The notes beneath the pieces were generated by a model. That model was not told the origin of the DNA. It searched no databases and saw only the letters and a list, made by a program, of their open reading frames with translations. A stretch of DNA of 64,000 nucleotides from an uncultured Nitrospiraceae bacterium (GTDB taxonomy: Bacteria; Nitrospirota; Thermodesulfovibrionia; Thermodesulfovibrionales; Dissulfurispiraceae): NCBI GenBank assembly GCA_903822005.1, contig CAIJNL010000016.1:61184-125183 (forward strand), in the 5' to 3' direction. Below, one piece after another: positions 9,875 through 19,661 of the stretch. The stretch's first letter is position 1, and the number at the start of each line of letters is the position of its first letter. Position numbers and translations under genes: made by a program.

Positions 9875-10987
9875 ATGAAATTTGTCAGGATCAGGGCCAT
9901 AGCCAAAAAGGAGACCATCCAGATATGGCGTGATCCGCTCAGTCTTGCCATTGCGTTCCTGATGCCTCTCATCCAGCTCTTCATTTATGGATATGCCATC
10001 ACCTTTGATGTCAACAACATAAGCACGGTTGTATACGACAGGGACCGTAGCGTGGAAAGCAGGGAGCTGGTTTCCGAATTCAGGGAATCCGGCTATTTCA
10101 CCATCGTAGCTTATGTCGAGAGCTATGATGAGATCGATACGCAGATCGGGTCAGACAACGCAAAGGTGGCCCTGATAATACCCGAACGTTTCGCGAGCGA
10201 TATAAAGACAGGTCGGCCGGTCCAGGTCGGGGTTATAATAGACGGCAGCGATTCGAATACTGCCACCATTGCAGAGGGGTACATAACCGGCATCTCTCTG
10301 CTTTTTAGTCAAAGGATAAGCGGCGCAAAGTTCGCTCCGCTTATAGATATCCGCAGCCGCGTCTGGTACAATCCGGAACTTAAGTCCAGGAATTTTATCA
10401 TCCCCGGTCTGATAGTTGTCATAATGGCCGTAATCGTGGCGCTGCTGACCTCGCTTACAATCGCGAGGGAGTGGGAAAGGGGCACCATGGAACAGCTGAT
10501 CTCTACCCCGGTAAAACCGGCAGAGCTTGTAATAGGCAAGCTGATACCTTATTTCGCCATCGGTTTCATTGACCTTATACTGGCAATTGTTACAGGTGTT
10601 TTCTGGTTCGGAGTTCCTATATATGGCAGCGCGCTGCTCCTCATCGCCCTTTCATGCATATTTCTGTTCGGCGGCGTATGTTTCGGTATCCTGATCTCGA
10701 TCAAGGCGAAAGGGTCGCAGGCAGTAGCGAGCCAGATGGCATTGCTGTCTTCTTTCCTGCCCGCAATTCTCCTTTCCGGTTTTATGTTTGCGATCTCAAA
10801 TATGCCGAAGCCGCTGCAGATAATCACCCATATAATCCCGGCACGTTATTTTGTGACGATATCAAAGGGAATTTTCATGAAAGGAAGTTCGTTAGAGATA
10901 CTGTGGGTCGAGACACTCCTGCTCAGCCTGTTTGGCGCAATCGTCTTCGCCGCTGCAATCAGGAGTTTCAGGAAGAGGATTGACTGA
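9875..10987 (+). CDS. ABC-2 type permease
   Basis: 370 aa; N-terminal TM, large soluble loop, five C-terminal TMs; ERGTMEQLISTPVKPAELVIGKLIPY. Confidence 0.92.
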   Translation: MKFVRIRAIAKKETIQIWRDPLSLAIAFLMPLIQLFIYGYAITFDVNNISTVVYDRDRSVESRELVSEFRESGYFTIVAYVESYDEIDTQIGSDNAKVALIIPERFASDIKTGRPVQVGVIIDGSDSNTATIAEGYITGISLLFSQRISGAKFAPLIDIRSRVWYNPELKSRNFIIPGLIVVIMAVIVALLTSLTIAREWERGTMEQLISTPVKPAELVIGKLIPYFAIGFIDLILAIVTGVFWFGVPIYGSALLLIALSCIFLFGGVCFGILISIKAKGSQAVASQMALLSSFLPAILLSGFMFAISNMPKPLQIITHIIPARYFVTISKGIFMKGSSLEILWVETLLLSLFGAIVFAAAIRSFRKRID

Positions 10988-10988
10988 G

Positions 10989-12101
10989 ATGTTCGGACGG
11001 ATCAAACATATGATCATCAAGGAGTTCATCCAGACCTTTCGCAACAGGAAGAACTGGGTGTTGCTCTTCGGGTTCCCCATTATTCAGCTCTTTATGTTCG
11101 GTTATGTTGTTACCACCGACGTAAACAACATCTCAACGGCCTTCTATGACCGGGACAAGTCGCAGGAAAGCAGGGAACTTGCACGGAGGCTTGAGGCATC
11201 CGGTTATTTCAGCATCACCCATTATCCGCAGTCAGCGGACGAGATAAGGGACCTGCTTGACCGGGGCAAGGTGCTTTGCGCCATACAGATAAACGAAAGA
11301 TTCGCGAGCGATATATCAAAACGGAAGCCCACAGAAGTCCAGGTAATCGTTGATGGGACCGACTCGAACACTGCCATGATTGCGATGAATTATGCTTCGA
11401 AGATCATTGCCGGATATGCCGCGGACCGCGCTGCTCCGGCAGTTCAGACGCGCCTGTCTGCAATAGAGTTCCGGACCAGGTTCTGGTACAATCCGGATCT
11501 CAAGAGCCGAAATTATAATGTGCCCGGGGTCATCGCTTCCATAATCATGCTGATTTGTCTCATGCTTACCTCAATGTCCATTGTGCGTGAAAGGGAGATG
11601 GGAACAATCGAGCAGCTCATGGTATCCCCCATCAGTCCTTTTGAATTGATGCTCGGCAAGACCCTGCCTTTTGCCGCCATCAGTTTTTTTGACATGCTTG
11701 TTGTTATTGTTGTCGGGACCCTGTGGTTCGGTATTACCATCAAAGGCTCGCTTTTGCTTCTTTTCCTCGGCACCACAGTCTATCTGCTCTCTGTGCTCGG
11801 CATCGGTCTGTTCATCTCGACAATCCTGAGGACCCAGCAGCAGGCCCTGATGGCAACCATGTTCTTCTTTATGCCTGCACTGCTGCTTTCGGGCTTCATG
11901 TTCCCCATCGATAATATGCCGGAGGGCTTTCAGTATCTTACTTATCTTAATCCGCTCAGATACTTTCTCATTATTATAAGGGGCGTGTTTCTGAAGGGCA
12001 GCGGGTTTGATGTCCTCTGGCCCCAGATGGCCGCGCTCCTGTTCCTTGGATTAATCATAATAACCCTGAGCTCACTAAGGTTTAGAAAAAGACTCGGATA
12101 G
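10989..12101 (+). CDS. ABC-2 type permease
   Basis: Paralogue of previous gene; EMGTIEQLMVSPISPFELMLGKTLPF; start chosen at ATG 10989. Confidence 0.92.
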   Translation: MFGRIKHMIIKEFIQTFRNRKNWVLLFGFPIIQLFMFGYVVTTDVNNISTAFYDRDKSQESRELARRLEASGYFSITHYPQSADEIRDLLDRGKVLCAIQINERFASDISKRKPTEVQVIVDGTDSNTAMIAMNYASKIIAGYAADRAAPAVQTRLSAIEFRTRFWYNPDLKSRNYNVPGVIASIIMLICLMLTSMSIVREREMGTIEQLMVSPISPFELMLGKTLPFAAISFFDMLVVIVVGTLWFGITIKGSLLLLFLGTTVYLLSVLGIGLFISTILRTQQQALMATMFFFMPALLLSGFMFPIDNMPEGFQYLTYLNPLRYFLIIIRGVFLKGSGFDVLWPQMAALLFLGLIIITLSSLRFRKRLG

Positions 12102-12189
12102 TCGGGATGCTAATATGCAGTGATTGTGTGCAAAATCACGTTTATTATACGAATAAAAGGAGTATAATAGGTGTGTACCGGGGGTGTTT

Positions 12190-12408
12190 ATGTCTATACA
12201 AGCCGTTCATAATCATGCGCATGCAGCAGTTTCGAACATTCCGAACTCAGGAACGAACAAGGCTGCAAAGATTAAACTTCCGCCGCCAAAGAAAGAGCAG
12301 GATGAGGCTGTGTCTGTCAGCATCAGCTCTGCTGCCAGGGAAAAGAGCAAAACCAGTCGGCTGCATGCTTCGGGTGCTATACAGAATGGAAATGTGCAGA
12401 CGAAATAA
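12190..12408 (+). CDS. Small hypothetical protein
   Basis: 72 aa, His-rich N-terminus, VSVSISSAAREKSK motif; GGGGGTG possible RBS upstream. Confidence 0.45.
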   Translation: MSIQAVHNHAHAAVSNIPNSGTNKAAKIKLPPPKKEQDEAVSVSISSAAREKSKTSRLHASGAIQNGNVQTK

Positions 12409-12432
12409 CAGCTAATTATTTAATGGCCTTCT

Positions 12433-13188
12433 CTATTTTTTCATTGCCCCACATAGCCTGAGATTGGTGCGCGTCGCCTTTATGACGGGAAGATAATTCT
12501 CAGCATCTGTCGGAGGGTAATTATCGCGGAGATCTTCATCCGTTTTTGCCGCATCCGCTGCGAGGGGGGCCAGGATCTGCTGACATGCTGCCATGTTGCC
12601 GAGCTTGTATTCGGTAATGGCAAGATCATTGCGTATACGCCCGGCCTCGGTCCAGTACAATGTCTTTTCGCAGCCCGGGATTATCGACGTCAATTCAGCT
12701 TTTGCCTGTTCATATGCCTTCTTGTCATATAGGCGCTTAAATGCCGCCCGTGTTTTTTTGATGGCTGATGAATCGCAACCCCTGGCCGGTTTCAGGTAAA
12801 GTCCTTCGAATCCGGCGCGCGCACCGCAATAGCTGCGGCATTCTTCAAAGGGCGAGGCTGAAACTTCGATGTCATACACTTTTTGCCGGAAGGTGACCAT
12901 GCAGGGTTTGTCTTTGTCAGATTCCGCAAGCCTGGCCTGCCCGTTTTTTATCTCTCCGTCGAGGGTGCATGTGTGCCCGTTGGCGCCCAGGGCCATTATC
13001 GAAAAAGTTGCTGCTCCCGATTTAGGGCTTTTGACAATCAGATTGCCCCATCCATTTTCGGTTATATATTCACCCGCTGGCGGAGACGCCTGCGCCGATA
13101 CGACAAGAGGAAAAGCCATGAACAGAAAAAATGCGATGAACACCAGACTTAATCGTACCTGCACGGGTTTCATTGATTTTATAGGCAT
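12433..13188 (-). CDS. Hypothetical exported protein
   Basis: 251 aa with N-terminal signal peptide (LVFIAFFLFMAFPLVVSAQA); helical TPR-like C-terminal half. Confidence 0.7.
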   Translation of the reverse strand: MPIKSMKPVQVRLSLVFIAFFLFMAFPLVVSAQASPPAGEYITENGWGNLIVKSPKSGAATFSIMALGANGHTCTLDGEIKNGQARLAESDKDKPCMVTFRQKVYDIEVSASPFEECRSYCGARAGFEGLYLKPARGCDSSAIKKTRAAFKRLYDKKAYEQAKAELTSIIPGCEKTLYWTEAGRIRNDLAITEYKLGNMAACQQILAPLAADAAKTDEDLRDNYPPTDAENYLPVIKATRTNLRLCGAMKK

Positions 13189-13323
13189 ATGACACTCCTC
13201 TATTATTTTAGCAGTTTCACCTATTCATAATCGTATCCTCAAGCAGGACATTAGTCAAGCTGAAATTCGGGAATCAGATAATATGTTTATGAACAACCGA
13301 AAATCTGCTTTAAACTCTGGTGG

Positions 13324-14256
13324 ATGGCGGGGTATTATAAATATAAGGTGGAACGGTCGATCTATTTTCACTTATTAACGGTCTCTTTCTTGTGGGGCAC
13401 ATCATTCGCTGCGGCTAAAATCGGGCTGCGCGAACTGGGCCCGCTCGAGCTTGTCATCGTGCGTTTTACTATCGTATCCGCCATTTACTGCGCCATTCTG
13501 CCTTTCATGCAGGGCAGCAGGATAGAAAAAAAAGATCTCCCGACTTTCTTCGTGCTCGGCTTTTTCGGTATTGCATCCTATTTCTACATCCAGTTCTTCG
13601 GCCTGCAGTATACAACCACCATCAATTCGGCCCTTATCATAGCGACTATCCCGATAATCGTAGGGATGATGGGGCTGGCCCTGAAAATAGAGAAGATCAA
13701 CAGGGCGATGACGCTGGGAATAGTGACCGCTTTTTCGGGGGTCACTCTCATTATTTCACACGGGGACCTGGGCAGTATCTTCAGGTCGAATACTCTGATT
13801 GGCGACCTGGCGCTGCTTCTCAATGCTATTGTCTGGTCTGCCATGACGCTTTACGGGAAAACGCTTATGCAGAAGTACAGGCCGATGGTGGCCATGGGCT
13901 ACATGCACATATGCGGCACATTGCTGCTGCTGCCGCTCGCCTTTTTGCCGATTGCCGGGCCACCCCTCTTTATGGGCGGTAAGGTATTCAGCCTTTCCTG
14001 GCAGACTTTTGCGGCCATCCTCTATCTGGCTGTGCTATGCTCCGTCTATGCATACTACGTGTGGTATCTGGCCATCGCCAGGATTGGTGCCGTGCGCACA
14101 TCTGTATTCACCTATTTCAACCCGCTCTTTGCACTTATCACGGGGGTCGCTCTGCTTGGAGAGAGCATCTACATTACGACCCTGGTCGGCGGTTGCATGG
14201 TCATAGGTGGTGTTTATATTACAAACAGATTCAGGCAAAAGGAAATGGCAAAATAG
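13324..14256 (+). CDS. EamA/DMT family transporter
   Basis: 310 aa, ~10 TM; LWGTSFAAAKIGLRELGPLELVIVRF and second-half repeat. Confidence 0.9.
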   Translation: MAGYYKYKVERSIYFHLLTVSFLWGTSFAAAKIGLRELGPLELVIVRFTIVSAIYCAILPFMQGSRIEKKDLPTFFVLGFFGIASYFYIQFFGLQYTTTINSALIIATIPIIVGMMGLALKIEKINRAMTLGIVTAFSGVTLIISHGDLGSIFRSNTLIGDLALLLNAIVWSAMTLYGKTLMQKYRPMVAMGYMHICGTLLLLPLAFLPIAGPPLFMGGKVFSLSWQTFAAILYLAVLCSVYAYYVWYLAIARIGAVRTSVFTYFNPLFALITGVALLGESIYITTLVGGCMVIGGVYITNRFRQKEMAK

Positions 14257-14261
14257 GTATA

Positions 14262-14291
14262 AAAAAGGGGACGTAAAAACGGCCCCTTTTT
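14262..14291 (+). terminator. Rho-independent terminator after EamA transporter
   Basis: AAAAAGGGG (14262-14270) / CCCCTTTTT (14283-14291) inverted repeat. Confidence 0.75.
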
Positions 14292-14400
14292 ATATCATCT
14301 GCAATTTTTAAGGCAATTCCTCTTATCCCTTTCGATGGGGTCTTAACAGGCTTTTGCTGTTCATATACATGTTGTCTTCAAAACTTCATTGATGCCAATG

Positions 14401-14700
14401 TTAATGTGAAGCTGCATATAATTTCCAAAATGCGTATACGGACAAGATGCCTATAGACAGCGAAAAGAGCCCCAAAAGAAGATTGAATATCCTGTATACG
14501 ACCGGGCCAAACTTTGAGCTGAGCCCTTCGATTATCGAGGATAAAATATCATTTAAAAAACTGCTCTTATTCAATTCAGGTCTGAATTCGGGTCTGAAGA
14601 TGGCGCAGAAAATATATTTAATGCCGTAGTAGAAAAGCGCCAAAACTAATAAACCGACCATCAGCATTATGAATATCTTAAACAGCTGGTCTTTATCCAT
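14401..14700 (-). CDS. Small membrane protein of unknown function
   Basis: 99 aa with two hydrophobic segments. Confidence 0.55.
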   Translation of the reverse strand: MDKDQLFKIFIMLMVGLLVLALFYYGIKYIFCAIFRPEFRPELNKSSFLNDILSSIIEGLSSKFGPVVYRIFNLLLGLFSLSIGILSVYAFWKLYAASH

Positions 14701-14753
14701 TATTATCCATACCCCCGTTTATTTATGCTTACAATTCAAAGCATCAACCATTA

Positions 14754-15266
14754 TTACTCGGTGAAGTTATATGTAAGCCCTTCATTCTTTTTTTGGGACC
14801 CTCCTTCACTCTGATGTTTAGCCAGGCCTGAAAGAAGTGTATTGCGTGCAGAACTATTGGGATAATTCTTTATGTCGGCCTTAACTGCTTCTATAATCGC
14901 GGCATAGTCAGGAAAGTAGGATGCCCGTATCTGTACCCATGTGGCTGATTTGGTTTTATTGGAGGCCTTTCTTACTGTCAGTTCAACGACCTTTGTCGAT
15001 CCTTCGGCCAGATCACCTATTTTGACGCCGGAATTTGAGCCTTTCAAGTTTGGGGAGTAGTTAAAAAAAAGTTCCAAATCCTTCAATGTGCCGACAACCG
15101 CTTTTACAGAAACCAGAACTATAACATCTGTCTTAAAAGATTCGGCCCCTTTTGTTTCAATCTTTAACTTAATCTCCTTCGGGGCAAAGTACCGGGCGGG
15201 CATGGTTGCAAAGGCAGACACGGAGATTATAATAAAACAGCATACCAGCCAGATCACCTTCTTCAT
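14754..15266 (-). CDS. Hypothetical exported protein
   Basis: MKKVIWLVCCFIIISVSAFA signal peptide; no recognised domain. Confidence 0.6.
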   Translation of the reverse strand: MKKVIWLVCCFIIISVSAFATMPARYFAPKEIKLKIETKGAESFKTDVIVLVSVKAVVGTLKDLELFFNYSPNLKGSNSGVKIGDLAEGSTKVVELTVRKASNKTKSATWVQIRASYFPDYAAIIEAVKADIKNYPNSSARNTLLSGLAKHQSEGGSQKKNEGLTYNFTE

Positions 15267-15511
15267 CTTTCCCTCCATAAATAATGTTAATGAGTTAAGC
15301 TGCATTATTGCTCAAGGGCCCATCAGGGCCTGTGTTGACACCAAAAAATCGATAATGATAACGTAACGGCCATAATACTGTGATCGAATATCTCGATTAA
15401 GCGTGTTATTGTGCCGCGATCTTCCTTTTCAGAATTTCAAGATGTTTTCTTGCATTCTCATAATTAGGGTTTACGTCGAGGGCATACTCGAAATCCAGAC
15501 GCGCACCCAAT

Positions 15512-16093
15512 TTATGACCTGGTGCCGGAATATGCCTTTACTGCGGCAGCAATTTGCTCGTAATTCTCCTGTGAGCAGTATAGACGCACCACAACGCGCC
15601 AGCCGTTTTTTATTGAGATCACCCTGGCATCCGGATAGTAGTTAACTTTTCTGACCTCTGCCCACGAAATTCTCTTGGCCTCTTCAGACATGGCAAGCAA
15701 ACCGGTCCCGGCAGCTGCCATGTTTCCGCTCAATATTCCCAGCACAACGGCAAGTCGGCTCGCCGCCTTGTCCCGGCTTCTTGCAACCTCAGCCATCGCC
15801 CCTTCGCAGTTTATCGCAAATAGCGCATGGAACCGATTGCCAAACCAGATGAGACTGATAAGTATGGTGAGGACCGCAAAAGAGAGCACTATTCCGCAGA
15901 TCAGGAGAGTCAATGGAATGATGGCGCGGGCATTGCCGGCAAATACGAGCATAACGGAAAGCAAAAGAGAGCCTATAAGTCCGGACAGGAAAAAAACCTT
16001 GCCCATGTCCCACAGGAAAAAACGGTTTGTAAGAAGAGGGAAAGAGAAGTTCCAGGCGAACTGAGGCGAGCCGGCTGCCTTAGGAGCATCCAT
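15512..16093 (-). CDS. Hypothetical membrane protein
   Basis: 193 aa, two N-terminal TM helices followed by a soluble domain. Confidence 0.6.
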   Translation of the reverse strand: MDAPKAAGSPQFAWNFSFPLLTNRFFLWDMGKVFFLSGLIGSLLLSVMLVFAGNARAIIPLTLLICGIVLSFAVLTILISLIWFGNRFHALFAINCEGAMAEVARSRDKAASRLAVVLGILSGNMAAAGTGLLAMSEEAKRISWAEVRKVNYYPDARVISIKNGWRVVVRLYCSQENYEQIAAAVKAYSGTRS

Positions 16094-16395
16094 AAATACC
16101 TCCAGAATAACAGGATTATCTGCAGGGAATTAAGCCATTATACCATAGTTTGATACGAGCAAGAGCACTTAATTTATAGCACGCGGACACAGTGCGTATT
16201 CAGAGGCATTCAGTTCTATTAAGTTGATAGAGGCCTTTAAGACCACTAATCCTAAATGTGAAGGTGATGATAAAAATTGCCCGGAATAGGCATTCCTGGC
16301 ATCTGTTCCCAGTATTTTAAAACGGGCTTAAAGCAAGTGTTGTTAATTTCCAGCCGTGATGCCGATACTTTAACCTTTAGGCCTGTTTTCCACTG

Positions 16396-16950
16396 TCACT
16401 TGTCACTGCCACTATCTCCACCTCTTAATATGTTTTTCACCTTTTCATCGAGATTGACCCGCACCTCGACCATGTTATTTTCTTTAAGCAGGTAGTTGAT
16501 TGTTATAAGATCTTCCTGGCCGAAGCGGGTCAGCTTAAAGAGGGGCCGTACTTCATAGCCGATAACTTCACCACCAGCGTTGACTATACCGCTGATACGG
16601 GTTCGTGCAAATTCCGGATGTCGTCCGAGGAATGTTCCGGCCAGATCCAGCGCCTGTTTAGCTGACAGCCTGCTCGATGAACGAACTTCGAAATCAGGTT
16701 TGTATATCTCAAAGGTATAGCTGCCGCTGTCAGGGACAATGAGGGCAAAGGCGTCATAATCATCATAACTGCTGGACCCATAGCGTATTGCAGTATATGT
16801 GCCGGAGGGCTCTATTGCCCCTATACTCTGTGTCATGAGCGTGCCCTTGTAAGTTGCACACCCGGTCAGCAGGAGGGTTGGCAGGAATACGCTTATCAAC
16901 AGGCAGATAATTGCCCGCATACCTGAACCCGGTAATTTTCTGTACTTCAT
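16396..16950 (-). CDS. Hypothetical lipoprotein
   Basis: Signal peptide with lipobox LLTGC. Confidence 0.65.
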   Translation of the reverse strand: MKYRKLPGSGMRAIICLLISVFLPTLLLTGCATYKGTLMTQSIGAIEPSGTYTAIRYGSSSYDDYDAFALIVPDSGSYTFEIYKPDFEVRSSSRLSAKQALDLAGTFLGRHPEFARTRISGIVNAGGEVIGYEVRPLFKLTRFGQEDLITINYLLKENNMVEVRVNLDEKVKNILRGGDSGSDK

Positions 16951-17101
16951 ATTTAAACCTCCTTGCATTGAGATAACTACATTATATTTATGAATCGACT
17001 GTTACGGAATAGGTTGATTTCTGAAAATAATGTAGGCTATGCGATATCTGAGGTAGGTGTTTGTCCCACAACTCCAGTCTATATCAGGTTCGATAAAAAA
17101 A

Positions 17102-17125
17102 CCGGGCAACCATAAGATTGCCCGG
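17102..17125 (-). terminator. Rho-independent terminator hairpin (copy 1 of an identical pair)
   Basis: CCGGGCAACCATAAGATTGCCCGG; T-run on minus strand; same 24 nt at 19614-19637. Confidence 0.8.
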
Positions 17126-17187
17126 CAAGTACGGAGAGGAAAAAAACTGCTGACTTCATGTTAAAAGCTGACCTCATCAAGGTTACG

Positions 17188-18498
17188 CTACTGCACTTTT
17201 TCTTTGGCATGATGCTTCCTTGTCAACAAAAGTACGCTGGTGGCGCCAATCGCAGTCAGGAGCACCAAAGGCATGAGACCGAGCGGAAAGCTGCCGGTTA
17301 ATCCCTTGATCCAGCCCACAAGCGAGATCGCTCCGCCGCCGACCAGATTAGAAATAGCATTGATGCCGGCCAGACCGGCTGCAGCTGTTTTCGGCGACAT
17401 CCATACCGATGTGAGTGCCCAGAATGGACCTTTGAACGAATAAGCGCCAATCAGGGCAAAGCTCAGCACAAGGACTGTTGGCAGCAGCATGCCCTCGATT
17501 AAAGACATAGAGCCTAGGCCGACCGCAATCAACAGCAGGGCCAGCGCAGTATGCCAGCGTCGCTCACCCGTGCGGTCCGAGTGGCGCCCCCACAAAATCA
17601 TCAGAACCGAGGCAATGCCGTAAGGAACCGAATTGAGAAAACCTGTTTCCATTATGCTGAGCCCGAAGCCTTTCAGTATCTGCGGCTGCCATATGGACAG
17701 CGCAGTTCCGGTCGCAGATGCGCCCGCGCAAACCATGGCCATAACAAGAAAATGTCTGTTGCGCAGCAGCTGCCAGATTGAGAGGTGGCCAATCGCAGCT
17801 TTCTTACCGGCGTCAGATTCAATGCGGCCAGTCAACCACTCGCGCTGTTCCGCGGTCAGCCATTTAGCGGTCGCCGGCTTGTCTGTCAGAAGATAGAGGC
17901 ATGCAAAGCCGAACAGCACGGTCGGAAGCGCTTCCATTATAAACAGCCACTGCCAGCCTCTGAGGCCGAGCAGGCCATTCAGGCCGAGCAGCATGGCCGA
18001 AAGAGGCGATCCGAGAAAGCTGGCAACCGGAATTGAGACCATGAACACCGCTATGATTCGGGCCCGGTACGCGGCCGGAAACCAGTACGTAAGGAACAGC
18101 ACTACGCCCGGGAAGAATCCGGCCTCGGCTGCGCCCAGCAAAAAGCGCAGCACATAAAACGAATACGGTCCTACTACCAGACACATGCTCATAGAAATGA
18201 TACCCCAGGTAATCATGATACGTGCGATCCAGCGGCGCGCTCCGAATTTCTCAAGCGCGAGATTGCTCGGCACTTCACACAGGAAATATGATACAAAAAA
18301 CATGCTGGCGCCCAGTCCGAATACTGCCGGCGACAGGCTCAGATCCTGGTTCATCTGCAATGCAGCAAAGCCGACGTTTACACGGTCGAGGAGCGCAAAG
18401 AAGTAACATACCATCAGAAACGGCACCATGCGCAGCGTAACACGCCGCATAGTGGCTTTCTCCAGGGATGATACGGCTGCTTTTGTGTCTGTTTGCAT
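17188..18498 (-). CDS. MFS transporter, anion:cation symporter (ACS)-like
   Basis: 436 aa 12-TM; LDRVNVGFAALQMNQDLSLSPAVFGLGASMFFVSYFLCEVPSNLALEKFGARRWIARIMITWG. Confidence 0.9.
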   Translation of the reverse strand: MQTDTKAAVSSLEKATMRRVTLRMVPFLMVCYFFALLDRVNVGFAALQMNQDLSLSPAVFGLGASMFFVSYFLCEVPSNLALEKFGARRWIARIMITWGIISMSMCLVVGPYSFYVLRFLLGAAEAGFFPGVVLFLTYWFPAAYRARIIAVFMVSIPVASFLGSPLSAMLLGLNGLLGLRGWQWLFIMEALPTVLFGFACLYLLTDKPATAKWLTAEQREWLTGRIESDAGKKAAIGHLSIWQLLRNRHFLVMAMVCAGASATGTALSIWQPQILKGFGLSIMETGFLNSVPYGIASVLMILWGRHSDRTGERRWHTALALLLIAVGLGSMSLIEGMLLPTVLVLSFALIGAYSFKGPFWALTSVWMSPKTAAAGLAGINAISNLVGGGAISLVGWIKGLTGSFPLGLMPLVLLTAIGATSVLLLTRKHHAKEKVQ

Positions 18499-18568
18499 TA
18501 ATTCACCTCCGTTTGTACAGGGCCGCTATATTTAATAACAGTCTTCAATGTTTCAGAGCCCTTTTCTT

Positions 18569-19441
18569 TCAGCTTTCCCAGGCGGTAACGACATCACGCC
18601 ATTCTTTTGGGGTCTTGCCCCCGAATTTTTCTTTCATATTCTTGGATGCCAGCCACATAAGCCTTTCAAAGGTTGCCTTTGACATTGTCGGCTCGACATG
18701 CAGGCCTTCAAGCATCTCAATAACATTCTCCATCTCATGTGCCCGTCTCTCGGCATGGAAAGCAGTCCCGGTCACAAGCCGGTTGAAGGTCTCCTCAAAG
18801 GGACAGGCATTCATGGTACTGGCGAGGGATTTCAGGATCAGATGGTCTACCTTCATCAGGGACGCTGCCTCGAGAGCCTCTACAAACAGGGCAGGCATGC
18901 CCTTCATTATTATGCTGCGAACAAGCTTTATTCCGGTAGCCTCTCCAGGCACATCGCTCACCTTCTCGAGGTCCATATGATACGGAAGCATTGATTCCAG
19001 TAATTTGTCGCTGCCGTTTCCGCTGACGAGTGTGGGAACCTTGTGTTTGTATAAAGGCAATGAGCCAAGCATTGCAGCATCAACAAAAGAGACTCCCGTC
19101 TCCTTGATTGTTTCCCATATTTGGCGTTTGACTTCGGGTGACGATGCCGAAACATCTACATACAGTGTTCCATTTTTCAGGAAATCCTTTAACTCTGCGG
19201 CAGTCTGCAGCGCTCTTGCACCTGGGACTGCCGCTATGACAACATCCGCCTGATCAAGAACTTCTTTTGCTGAAGCCGCGAGTCTGACCCCTGACAGCTG
19301 GACTCTTTCACTTATCACAGGCCCGAATACGGCATCATCTTTCATTATGTCATAGACAGAGATGCCTCCAAGTCCTTCGCTTCTGAAGCCCTTGGCCATT
19401 TCAAACCCTACCTCGCCGAAACCTATGAATCCAAGCTTCAT
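18569..19441 (-). CDS. NAD(P)-dependent oxidoreductase, 6-phosphogluconate/3-hydroxyisobutyrate dehydrogenase-like (DUF1932-type C-terminus)
   Basis: MKLGFIGFGEVGFEMAKGFRSEG Rossmann motif; start set to internal Met with RBS. Confidence 0.8.
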   Translation of the reverse strand: MKLGFIGFGEVGFEMAKGFRSEGLGGISVYDIMKDDAVFGPVISERVQLSGVRLAASAKEVLDQADVVIAAVPGARALQTAAELKDFLKNGTLYVDVSASSPEVKRQIWETIKETGVSFVDAAMLGSLPLYKHKVPTLVSGNGSDKLLESMLPYHMDLEKVSDVPGEATGIKLVRSIIMKGMPALFVEALEAASLMKVDHLILKSLASTMNACPFEETFNRLVTGTAFHAERRAHEMENVIEMLEGLHVEPTMSKATFERLMWLASKNMKEKFGGKTPKEWRDVVTAWES

Positions 19442-19613
19442 TTTCAGATCCTCCTTAAGACAATAATAGACTAACGGTACCGCCGGTGATTGTCCGGCTG
19501 CGGATTCGGGAAGGGCATAGAAGCGTTTTGCCGCCATTGGCTCTCTTTTCCCCCAGAAATATTATATATAATATATGTTCAAAATGCCAGATGAAGCAAA
19601 ACCACAAAAAAGG

Positions 19614-19637
19614 CCGGGCAACCATAAGATTGCCCGG
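19614..19637 (-). terminator. Rho-independent terminator hairpin (copy 2 of an identical pair)
   Basis: CCGGGCAACCATAAGATTGCCCGG preceded on + strand by an A-run (T-run on minus strand). Confidence 0.8.
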
Positions 19638-19661
19638 CAGGGTGGGAGGGGGAGACAGGTG

